The position numbers and the translations under genes were made by a program. A stretch of 64,000 bases of DNA from Proales similis (Eukaryota; Rotifera; Eurotatoria; Ploima; Proalidae), in assembly GCA_019059635.1 (NCBI GenBank), contig JAGVRJ010000003.1, positions 744,001-808,000 on the forward strand, in the 5' to 3' direction. Shown here one piece after another: positions 1 through 9,424 of this stretch. The notes under the pieces are model-generated. The model searched no databases, was not told where the DNA came from, and worked only from the letters and a program-made list of their open reading frames with translations. Numbering within the stretch: position 1 is the first letter of the stretch; every line of letters starts with the position of its first letter.

Positions 1-6
1 TGACTA

Positions 7-689
7 TCACTGAGACCCAAGTCCGCTATCTATCGCCTTAACACATACCCGGATGCTCCAGCGAAAATTATTTATCAATTTGGCGCCGTTCACACCACAC
101 CGTTCTTCGGCCTGATCCAGTAATGTCGCGTTAAAGTCAGGCGTGTTCACCATCTGAATTGGCTGGAGATCCTTGACAAGCTTGTCAAGTTCACTTAAAA
201 CACAAGCGTGTCTCACTTTGCAAAGTTTGTCGCAAATGTTCCAACTGCTCACATGAGATTTTTGTTCGTCTCTAGAATTCGATCCTGCAAATATTTGACA
301 CTGGTTCGTTCGAAGAACTCGTTTTGCTCAAAGTTGAGCGAATAGCCGAGTTCCGCTACAGTGCTGGCCTCTTTCTCTGCGCCGTCCATTCCAACTTGAG
401 GCTTTGTTGTGCTCGCACTCGAACTTGTCTGAGGCGTCTGCACTTGACCTCCTGATACCGAAAGGTTTGAACGCAACACCGGATCGCTTTCTTCATTCTC
501 GGCCTTTTCCGCTCGTTTCGCCAGGTTGGAGTAGTTGTTGAGAGAGTTGGCTTTGGCCACATTGTCCAATAATGATCTTATGTCTTCTCTGATGCTGCCA
601 ACAAGTGACAGAGTCTCGAGTAGGTCCTGAAGCTTCTTGTGCGCATTGTCCTGTGACGGCTGATAGGCTGGCGGCGCTCTCTGCGACAT
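7..689 (-). CDS. Small helical protein, possibly a Mediator MED22-like subunit
   Basis: Two exons, 689-253 and 193-7, joined across a 59-nt GT-AG intron, give 207 residues with continuous frame. The protein has no signal peptide or membrane segment. Residues 1-50 are helical and contain an REDIRSLLDN stretch. A Ser/Thr/Gln-rich linker follows (about 75-110), then a second helical half with LDKLVKDLQ and an NTPDFN turn. That order and those two short motifs resemble MED22 (Surf5), a Mediator head subunit that contacts RNA polymerase II, but the linker is longer than in the family and I could not align the ends. Treat the name as a guess. The next gene (NT5C2) lies on the same strand about 400 bases upstream of this start. 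Confidence 0.55.
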
Positions 690-1092
690 TTTTATTTCTC
701 AAACTCCAACAAAAAAAAAAACTGAATTCAAATTTCAAAATTAACTTGGCCGCTGTAAAGTAGAGCTGAAGCCAGCGATTCAAATTGACCTCAAAAACGC
801 AAAATGATTTGGAATGAGAAAAATATGAGCGATTAGCTATCAATTCTTTGCGTTCAGCTTAGAACATGAGTTGGGGACAATGCCCGCTAAGTGTGACTCG
901 ACGATTAAAAATTCGAGCATATCATCAACTAGGCAAGTTCAAGTGAAGTGGCCGAATTCGTTTATTAAATCAATTTAGAAAATTTTTAGGTTTGAATTTA
1001 AAAGTCTCAACTCTCAGAATAATTAGGGTTTCGTTATGTTTGAATAGGCTTAGATGGTTTCGCATTCTACTCTAATTTCGTTTCGATTAGAT
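690..1092. other. Intergenic gap, no gene seen
   Basis: AT-rich spacer between the start of the MED22-like gene and the stop of the NT5C2 gene on the same strand. It must hold the promoter of the former and the 3' UTR of the latter. No open frame with family similarity was found on either strand. Confidence 0.5.
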
Positions 1093-3133
1093 TCAGGCTC
1101 TAACTTTGGGCGGTGGCGAGTCTTTAGCGCTGCTCGTTTCGGTATCTTCATCGTCGTCATCAAAGTCTTCGTGATGCGTTATTTCCTCGGGCTGTTCGGG
1201 TTTGGTCAAGTTGAACATTTCCTTCTGCGATTTCTTGTGCGCATTTGTGAACGACGACTTGGTCTCGGCGCCGAAAAAGACCTTTCTGTTTGAGTCGGTC
1301 AATTGACCAGCTTGCTCACTTTGCTCAATTTCTCTTTCTGCGTTTGCGGTCAGCTCTTTGACCTCTTCTGACGCTCGGCTATTTCGCCTGAACATTTGCT
1401 CGTCGTTTACTTGATCATGTGGGTTTACAGTCGACTCGTGAGGCATCTAAACGTAACGGGCATTAGAATCTAGGCAAGAATGCGTAGAATGCAGAATCGA
1501 GCTTAAATCCTACCAGAATCGGAGGGGCCTTGAACAAATAAAAGAAAGGATAGTGCAATAGGTTCAGATGGCTGGCAGCATAGATGTCGGCGAATCTCAT
1601 CGCCTGCGAGGCGAAATGCGTCTGCCGAGAGCCGGAGCGGAACAGGCTGCCCAACATTCCGTACTCCATGTCCATCTCGTGTATGCACTTTTGAATTTGA
1701 TTTCGCAAATCGGACAGATTCGGGCACATCTTTGATGAGCTGTCCAAGTCGACTAGTTTCTCGGCGAGAAGCATGTCTAGATGCTCAATTTGATTGAAAA
1801 CTTCTCGCTTTTTGTGCCAGACCGAGAGCTCTTGCGAGAGCTCGGGCACGACTAAGAATGTGCGCCACGCTCTCTCTTTTTTCGACTTGATTATGTCGCC
1901 AAAGATGTGGTCACCGACGTAGAGCACGTCTTTTCCTCTTGATCCAATCAGCTTGGAAAACACGTCGACTGAGCCGCCCGAGTAAACCATGTTGGTTTTC
2001 AATGGTCCTGCGTGGCTGCCGAACTTCTTTACGCCCGAATCCTTCAAGCCAATAGAATGAATTTTGCCCCTGCGGCTGCTGGAGTTGTTTAAAGGGTCAG
2101 CTAGCTTACAATATCGATCTCTTTGAGACTGGTGCCTTCGGCGAAGAAAAGCGGCTTTCTTGCGTCGACCACAATGTAGTCGAGATAAGTGCGCCAGTGT
2201 CTGCCAGTTTTGCTCTCGTCAATCAAGAAGCTCATTATTTTGTCGGTGTACTCATAGCCGCTGTTGGTTAGTAGGAAGACTTTGGCTCCGTTCTCACGCA
2301 TTCTGTCGAACAGAATGGCCAGCCTTTGATCTTGAACAACATACTCTTCAAGGTTTTCCACCGTCAGCTTCTTCAGGTCTCCATGACTGTGAATGTAGTC
2401 AACTGCGCCGCGTACGTCCTGGAATATTGCTTTGAATGAAACGAATATGTCGCCCGATCGCACGCCCGTCTCTTGGCTAAGTCGCGAGAGATTAGGTTCA
2501 AGTTTCCTTGTTAGAACGGCAACTATAGAGAGTCTCTTACTGTTCGAAGTGAGGCGATGTTACAAAGTAGTTGATTAGACAAGCAAGCAAATAGACCTCT
2601 ATTGAATGGAATTCCATTAGAGATCACGACCAAGACTGAATGCCGAGCAAATTACCTGGCAAACAGAACAGAGTGTTGAGTACGTAGACGCGCGATTCAT
2701 CGAAGTTCAAGAATTTGTTCGGATAGAATTTGAATATTTCATTGCTGTTGAGAAACTTAAAACCGTGCACGCAGACGAGAATGTTGCCATAGGCGTCGAC
2801 CTTGAGCAGATTTCCATACAATTTGTCGTACCAAAGACCGCGCACAGGAAAGGAGGGATCGTAGATGAACTTGGCAATATCAGCCGGATAGCCCATTTGA
2901 ATGAGCCGGTCGATCACGAGCTTAAATGCCAATATTTCGTACTGGGGCGATTTGTACAGCGCCAGAGTGTAGTCCATGTCAAAGCCGTAGAACTTGATCT
3001 TGGACAGGCTCAAACTTCGATTCACAAACACGCGATGGGCCGGCTCGCGTTTGTGGTGGTGGTAAGCTCGCTGCTGAATGGAGCCACTGCTTTGACTTTT
3101 CATCAGATCCGAACCGTTATTGGGTGAAGCCAT
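1093..3133 (-). CDS. NT5C2: Cytosolic purine 5'-nucleotidase (cN-II), intron-poor copy
   Basis: Five exons (3133-2656, 2598-2541, 2476-2110, 2041-1514, 1446-1093) join in frame to 594 residues, close to the 561 of the human enzyme. cN-II hydrolyses IMP and GMP in the cytosol and also transfers phosphate. The HAD nucleophile motif is intact (FDMDYT in exon 1), as is the Mg-binding loop [13 protein letters not shown] in exon 4. [24 protein letters not shown] and MPHESTV are other family hallmarks. The C-terminus ends in an acidic run ([11 protein letters not shown]), like the Glu/Asp tail of vertebrate NT5C2. The splice AG just before the ATG (TTTTAG|A|ATG) suggests a 5' UTR intron or trans-splicing. 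A diverged paralog lies just upstream on the same strand. Confidence 0.95.
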
Positions 3134-4331
3134 TCTAAAATTTTTTGTTCCTTAATTCTGTATTAGGCTTGTTAGTTGTATGCAAAGAGATCAATTAATT
3201 GAATTTAAATCTAACCAAACAGAGAATGAATGAGAAGAAATGAATGAGGCGAGGAAATAATGTGCGAAGCTAAATTATAGAGCCTTGATCTCTTATGCAG
3301 TTTTAACAAGTTAAATTATTACAAAATAATTGAGAGAAAGTGAAAGAGATGAAAGCGAGAGGAAGAACAGCTACACGATGGTGGCGAGCATTCAAACAAA
3401 AAAAAACGAACCAAGAAACGAAGCAAACGTTGAAGAGAAAATCTGAGCTGTTAAGAGTCCGCAGTCTAACATCTGCAGCTAGAAATGTCGTCAAACATGC
3501 CAAATCAATTTTGATAGCAAAGTTCAATCAGAATGAGAAAGAGGAAGAAAGGAGTGAACGACTGCTTGAATGAGCTAATGAGTGAATGGGTTTGTAAATG
3601 GGTTGGTGAGAGTCCGACTTCCGGCGAGATGAAAGCCGAGCCTAAAAATAAAACTCGACTTAAAAGCGATTGTGGTGCCACTCCTGTTTCTAAGGCATAC
3701 ATAAATTTGGCCTTTCGCCTTCTCTAGCCCTTTCAAACAGGAGCGAACGACGCAAGCTTTTCGCTCGCTATCGCGCCGAGTTTAGTGTTGAACAAAATTT
3801 AATCTTAAACCAACTTCATTATGAAATCGTATTTTGAGCAAGCAGAGTGTCAAGGTCGTCTGACTTGAATTGATCGAGCAAAAAAGGTTGACTCCAATAA
3901 AACCTCCTCAAAGTGTTGGTTCAATCGCAAGAATACTCGACTTGTTTTTACGACATGAAGATATTATCCGAGGAAAGAGCGACGCATGTCTGATCAGATA
4001 TGTTAATATATACATCAGACTAGGCGGCCTCGACATTCGAAATTTAAGACGAAGCTTCTCATTAACTCGACCTTTAGAAATCGTTTATGCTTGCCGCGCC
4101 AATTCAATGAGCAGGCAAACTTTGCCCAAAGGGAGAAGGCGAACGAATGAGAGATGCAGCGAGAGAGAGAGATACTTGATCGAGAACAGTGCGATTGCAG
4201 ACAAGAAAGGCAAAAATAATCAAAAATAAAAAAAAAAAGAGAAAGGAGAGCTGTTTTTACTGCAAATTATATTCAAGCAGTTTTGATTGCCTAGCATGTT
4301 TAGCATAATTCTAAACTTGGTGCATTGTATT
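3134..4331. other. Spacer between the two NT5C2 paralogs, no gene seen
   Basis: About 1.2 kb separating the tandem nucleotidase genes. Open stretches on both strands (for example 3340-3573, 3870-4229 plus) are Lys/Arg/Ser-rich and low in complexity, without recognisable motifs or good splice context. It should contain the promoter of the downstream copy and the 3' UTR of the upstream one. Confidence 0.5.
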
Positions 4332-6624
4332 CTATGGGCTAGCATCAACCCTGCCTGTATCCAGCACCAGATCGTCGTGGTTTACCGTCGACTCGTGAGC
4401 CATCTAAAATAGAAGCACGTAGAATAATGAGCGCGTGAATAAATCGAGATGTGCCGCCTTACCAGCACAGGCGCATCCTTGAATATGTAAAAGAACGGAT
4501 AATAGACCAGATTCGTGCATTTGGACGAGTAGATATCGGCGTATCTTGCTACTTGAGATGCAAAGTAAGTTTGCCTCGAGCCTTGATTAATGTCGTCATT
4601 AATTTTGCCCACTCTGTGTCGCGCAGTTAATCAAAATGCCAACCGCTGCGAAACGTGCTTCCGAAATGCGAGTAGGCCATTTCCATCTCGTGTTGAAGTT
4701 GCTGTTGATTTAGTTACACAAATTGGCCTTATTATATACATTGCCATGTTCACCTACTTGGCGTTTTGCCTTTATCTTGCTGATATTCGGGCAGCTCTTC
4801 GAAGTGATGTCAAAGTTTCTTGATCGAGCATGAAAAAATAGGTTAAATTCGAGCTGAGCTTGGTCTCGTTGAGTTACAGTAACATCATGGCCAGCGCTTC
4901 GTTCAATTGCTCAATCTGAGTGAACAGGTGACGTTTCTGATGCCACACAATCAAGTCATTAGACACCTCGGGTACGATCAAGAACGTGTGCCAAGCGCGC
5001 TCCTTCTTTGATTTGATTATGTCTCCGTAAATATGATCGCCGACGTAGAGCACATCTTTGCCCTGGGCTCCGATCAGACGAGAGAACATTTCGCAGTTGC
5101 CGCCACAGTAGACCCGTTCGCTGAGCAAAGGGCCCGAGTGCGAGCCGATGCTTTTTTTACCCGTTACCTTTAATCGACTGAAAATGGTGGCAGGAAAGCG
5201 CGCATGCTCATTTAACAATTACAATATTGACTTCCTTGAGGGGAGTGCCCTCCTCGAAAAAGAGCGGCTTGTGCGCCTCTACCACAATATAGTCGAAATA
5301 GGATCTCCATCCCTTGCTGTCCGGCTCATCTTCGAGCAAAAACTTCAAGACCTTCTGAAAACGCTCGCCAGCTGTCTTATGATCGCAAAGGAGGAGATGT
5401 CAAGATTCTGCTTTCCTGCGCAGACTTGTAGTCCGAGTTTGTCAGCAGAAATGTCTTTGCTCCGTTTTCTCTCAGTCTGCACAAACAAAGAGTGAATAGT
5501 TGAGATGACAAAACTTGAGCAGTTTCTTTCAATTACGAGCTGAGCAGCAGTTTTAGATTTTTATCCCGCTTGATATACTTGGGAATGTCGCTTAAGAAGG
5601 CGTCTGACATTCGGCCCTAGTGTTGAAACGTTTAACTTTGAAGCATTTGGTAAACCTGGCGGAGTAAAAAAGTACGCTTATAAAGAGATGCTCAAACGCT
5701 TCCTTGGCGTCCTGATAGATCGCGCGAAAAGAAATAAACAGGTCGCCGCTCTTCACTCCGGTGTCTTGTCTTCACACACGAGTCAAGTCGAATGTGGCCG
5801 TGAGTCCGGATTTCACCTACCTTTCGTATTCTGGCCTCGTGGAATATAAATCAACAAGACATGCCAGAAGATTGATAATAGCCAAGTCGTAGAGAGTGTG
5901 ATGCTCGGCAATGCGCTTCTTGTCATAGCTCAGGAACATGTTTGGATAGAGGCGTTCGATTTCATCACTTTCTCAACAGATTAGCTTGCTGCTAAGATTT
6001 GCTGCTGCTGAAACTAGCACTTACTTGTCTTGAAGTTCGAAGCCGTGTGAGCAGACTAGAATGTTTCCATAGGGGTCGACCTTGAGCAGGTTGCCGAACA
6101 TTTTGTCGTACCACAAGCCGCGTACCTAAACAAACACATGTCGAACTTAGTTCCGAAATCGGACTTTAAAGATTCAATTCAAATTCTTGCCGCGAATTCC
6201 GGATCAAACTCGAATAGCCTAATTTGTTCCGGATAGCCGATTTCGATCAGCCGATCGATGGCCAAATGAAACAGCATAGAGTTGAGTTCGTTCGAGTCAT
6301 ATACTGGTGAACATGAATCTTCTGGCCGCAGAGAAAATAGGCGACCTTAGTTACTTGCAAGCGTATGGTCCAAATCGAATCCAAAGTACTTGATGTCGCT
6401 GAGCTGAAAGCTTCGATTCACAAATATCCTTTCAGAATTAGTTTTCATGAGTTCTAACTCGAAACAGAAAAAGAGAACATAAAGCACCTATGGGATGGCT
6501 CCCGTTTGTAATGACTGTGTTGGAATGAACTCGAATTAGAGGCTTCATCACTTGGCCTTCCTGAGCTATACGCTGAATCTTGCTCATGCATCTGATTCAT
6601 CAAGTCTAAATTGTCGCTGCTCAT
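4332..6624 (-). CDS. Diverged cN-II-type 5'-nucleotidase paralog, 14 exons
   Basis: Exons 6624-6488, 6428-6355, 6303-6191, 6125-6025, 5967-5821, 5769-5676, 5616-5537, 5476-5422, 5375-5223, 5167-4878, 4818-4758, 4701-4644, 4581-4463 and 4403-4332 join in frame to 517 residues. The order matches NT5C2 end to end: [78 protein letters not shown]. The nucleophile motif reads FDLDHT instead of FDMDYT; both Asp and the Thr remain, so catalysis is possible. The acidic C-terminal tail is missing. Two junctions need GC donors (6190 and 5421). The first has a good GC-AG context; the second is weak and is chosen because it keeps frame. Likely a functional paralog of altered specificity, but the splice model should be checked against RNA. 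Confidence 0.82.
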
Positions 6625-7151
6625 TCTTGTTCACTTCTATCCGATCTTTCAATAAGCTGCCTAAACAAGTCTAGATCGAAAAACGAGCACGAATACTAAT
6701 AGCGGCCTGAACCGGTTTAGAATCATAGTCTAATCGCTCATAAATCTCTTTATAGAGCCATGCTCTTTACAAGACGTTTGAAAATATTTTTAACCAGTCG
6801 GTTTAGCAAAACACTCGAAATTCGTTCTAAACGAGAGTCCAAATATCTTAGCATTCCTTATTTTAAAGAGACTTTCATTTGAACTCAAACATTTTGACTT
6901 TTATCTAATCTATCGCACATGAACAATTCATTGCAACTGAGTGCGTTCGTAATAGGAAAAAATAATGAAACGGCAATTGACGAAAAATTGTCCGAAGTTG
7001 TCGCACCGTCGGTTTTTTGGCGTTTATTAAAATTTTTATAATCAAGCCCTTGAATAATGTTGCCTAGGTGAGAAGCGTCATGCTCTGGGCGGGAGACGCT
7101 AATTTCAAGGTTATTCAAGGCAATACAGCTATTCCATTGGGAGATTGAAAA
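6625..7151. promoter_or_regulatory. Divergent promoter region
   Basis: About 530 AT-rich bases between the starts of the minus-strand nucleotidase paralog and the plus-strand CXC-domain gene. Both promoters must lie here. No specific motif is claimed. Confidence 0.4.
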
Positions 7152-7976
7152 ATGCCGGCTTGCAACTGCCGTGTAATTAATTGCAGCGATCGTCGCTGTG
7201 GCTGTCGAAAGTCGGACATGCCTTGCGATTCGGATTGCTCGTGTGATCCATCGAAATGCAAAAATCGGAACGACGAGCAGTCAGATGACGACGACTACGA
7301 CGAGCGAGCAAATGCCTTACGCCAAGCTTCAAATTTGATTGACTCTTCGGACGATGACTTTGAGCAGGATCGAAGTGATTCTGATTATGAGGACAGTTTT
7401 AAAGAGTGTAAAGATCGATTGTTAAAAGACCTACGTAGAGGCCCAAAGCCTAATTGTGACAAAATATTTGAATATCGTCGCGACTGTGACGCTTACACTC
7501 GTCGAGGCCGGAACACGTTTAAGTACGAAAGTCCGCAGAAAGATCATGTGATCGAAATCCAAATGCTGTCGCATGCTACGGCCAGAAGGCTCTACTCGTC
7601 GCCACGCGAGCTAGCTCATATTCTCCCTAACCTGCAGGGAGTAGTGAACAGCGTTGAGAACTTCAACGTGACCACCCAGAAAATCAATTTAATGAAACGC
7701 GACGCATTTAAAGACCTCTTGGGTGGCAAACTTCACAGAGGAATGCCATTCCTGTCCAGATTTATTGGCAAGTATGATAACTATCTGGGAAATATTAAGG
7801 ATGAGATAGTGTGCTCATACGAGCACGTGCAAGAAAAGCTCGATGAATCGAGGATTAACGGCCGAGTAACTGGCCACCAACGATTTGAGGAGATTTCCGA
7901 CGAGCTCCAACAAATCTTCGAAGATATGCAGATTGACACTGGTTCAGAGCGTCGACTGCGCAGTAGCAGAAAGTGA
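7152..7976 (+). CDS. Stand-alone CXC (KIF4-type Cys-rich) domain protein
   Basis: Intronless, 274 residues. Residues 4-36 hold nine cysteines spaced C-x-C-x4-C-x4-C-x-C-x6-C-x3-C-x-C-x4-C, ending CDPSKCKN. This is the pattern of the C-terminal Cys-rich domain of chromokinesin KIF4 and of CXC/Tesmin DNA-binding repeats, which bind zinc (KIF4 has also been linked to Fe-S). There is no motor domain and no second CXC copy. Residues 42-90 are strongly acidic. The rest (about 120-274) is a basic-acidic helical domain with a DHVIEIQML motif near residue 131 that recalls the D-H-x-x-E core of some HNH-like nuclease folds; this is a weak resemblance. No family name is offered for that half. A nuclear, nucleic-acid-associated role is an inference from the CXC domain. 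Confidence 0.8.
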   Translation: MPACNCRVINCSDRRCGCRKSDMPCDSDCSCDPSKCKNRNDEQSDDDDYDERANALRQASNLIDSSDDDFEQDRSDSDYEDSFKECKDRLLKDLRRGPKPNCDKIFEYRRDCDAYTRRGRNTFKYESPQKDHVIEIQMLSHATARRLYSSPRELAHILPNLQGVVNSVENFNVTTQKINLMKRDAFKDLLGGKLHRGMPFLSRFIGKYDNYLGNIKDEIVCSYEHVQEKLDESRINGRVTGHQRFEEISDELQQIFEDMQIDTGSERRLRSSRK

Positions 7977-8304
7977 CCATTTAATGCTGTACTCCAGTTT
8001 GGCAGTTCAAACTGGACTTGATTATAGTTTAAAAGCTGATTTTAGCTAAAACAGACAGTCTTGAAAACTTTTCTAGAACCCTTTTAGCCAGTTCAGAAGC
8101 AAATAAATATTCTTGTTGAAGCTTGTATTTGAAGCTTAATTGGGAAGACAATTAAAGTGGCCACGCTCGGCTGAAAATGTGCTGAATGCCGATACGCAAT
8201 CATTTGAAACTATTCAAGCGATTTAGATTGTCGCTTTATTGATGTTTGATGATTGATTTAATTCAACTTTAACTTTGATTAATTCAGCTTTGATTCAATT
8301 GGAC

Positions 8305-9120
8305 ATGAGCGGGCAAAGTAAAATAGACAAGATCGAGAACGCTTTTTCTGCTGCTTTAATGAACGCAAACGCGTTCAGTGTTAACTATGACCATCAGCCA
8401 GAAGCGAACCGGTTTTCTCTGGATTTGTCAATAAATGCGTCGGATGGTTTCGATCTGAATCAGACGACAGCCAGTCGATATCCGTCCAAATGGCTATCGA
8501 GCTTTCTCATTTGTCAGCTGGTCAAAGCATTGAAGGAGAAATCCCGTCTGTTAGACCGACTGGATCAACTCAACTCGAGCGCTGAGAGCAAGCGAACGAG
8601 CAACGAGAAAATAAGCATCGAATTAAAGACCGAGTACGCAGACTGCATTGTCAACATTCAAAGGCTTAACCAGAGCATCGACAAGCTTGTGGAAGATGGC
8701 GAGTCAACTGGCCTATTGCTCGAGCATCGTTCCGAATCTGACAGGCAAATGAGGGAGGCGAACTGTAGCAAAGCCAACGAGATGGTCGCTCGTCATCTAA
8801 GTAAAATCGAGGACCAAGTCAAGATCAAATCAGACAAGCTGGTCTATCTTATTGCTCAGCTGATTGCTTTGGTAATTCAAATAAAAGAAACGCTCGAGCA
8901 AGAGCACTCGTTCGATCAGCATCTGCCTGCTGGCTTCGATCAGTATTCACTTAAGCTGATTGAGCTAACCATCAACGAGGTAAAGGGTCTCTTAACACAT
9001 TCGACCCAAGACACTTTTGAGCATCGAATGAGGCTCTCAATGAATCTGCTGCGCTCTAAGCTCTTAAGACGTCAACAGCTATGTCAATTCCGAACGGCTT
9101 TTAATTTCAATAAAATCTGA
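8305..9120 (+). CDS. Coiled-coil protein of unknown function
   Basis: Intronless frame from the first in-frame ATG (MSGQSKIDKIE) to TGA, 271 residues. The region from about residue 75 to 200 is predicted helical and coiled-coil-like, rich in Lys, Glu, Leu and Ser, followed by a hydrophobic helix (LVYLIAQLIALVIQIK) that looks amphipathic rather than membrane-spanning. There is no signal peptide. The size and architecture are reminiscent of inner-kinetochore coiled-coil subunits such as CENP-H, but no diagnostic motif supports that. An AATAAA poly(A) signal overlaps the last codons (about 9109). Confidence 0.7.
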   Translation: MSGQSKIDKIENAFSAALMNANAFSVNYDHQPEANRFSLDLSINASDGFDLNQTTASRYPSKWLSSFLICQLVKALKEKSRLLDRLDQLNSSAESKRTSNEKISIELKTEYADCIVNIQRLNQSIDKLVEDGESTGLLLEHRSESDRQMREANCSKANEMVARHLSKIEDQVKIKSDKLVYLIAQLIALVIQIKETLEQEHSFDQHLPAGFDQYSLKLIELTINEVKGLLTHSTQDTFEHRMRLSMNLLRSKLLRRQQLCQFRTAFNFNKI

Positions 9121-9424
9121 TCGAACAAACTGTTTTATTTTTCACAAAAAATCGCCATTTTAAATTTAAAAAAGGCGTGCATCTCGTGGGCCCCAATTGT
9201 TTCCATGATTTGCCGCTTATGGTTTTCCAATGTCGTCGTTTCACTGATTTTGTTTCGTAGACTCTTTTTCCTCTAAGATAGAAATTAAATTGAATTTTCA
9301 TTTTATGCTGACGTCAATTATTTCTAGTCTCATGAGCCATTCCCGCCTATAAAAATTCCATTTCCAGACCCGAATTGAGTACCAGTCGACGATTACAAGC
9401 AACAAGGTCACTTTAATTTGAGCA

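Noticed and set aside
2042-2110. Apparent frameshift between NT5C2 exons
   Set aside because: It disappears when the acceptor at 2042/2041 (CTTGAAG) is used; the paralog uses the equivalent site.
3870-4229. 119-residue plus-strand open frame
   Set aside because: Basic low-complexity composition, no motif, and no splice or start context.
4575-4715. Apparent stops suggesting the NT5C2 paralog is a pseudogene
   Set aside because: They fall in short introns; removing these restores [13 protein letters not shown] and a frame of exactly 518 codons.
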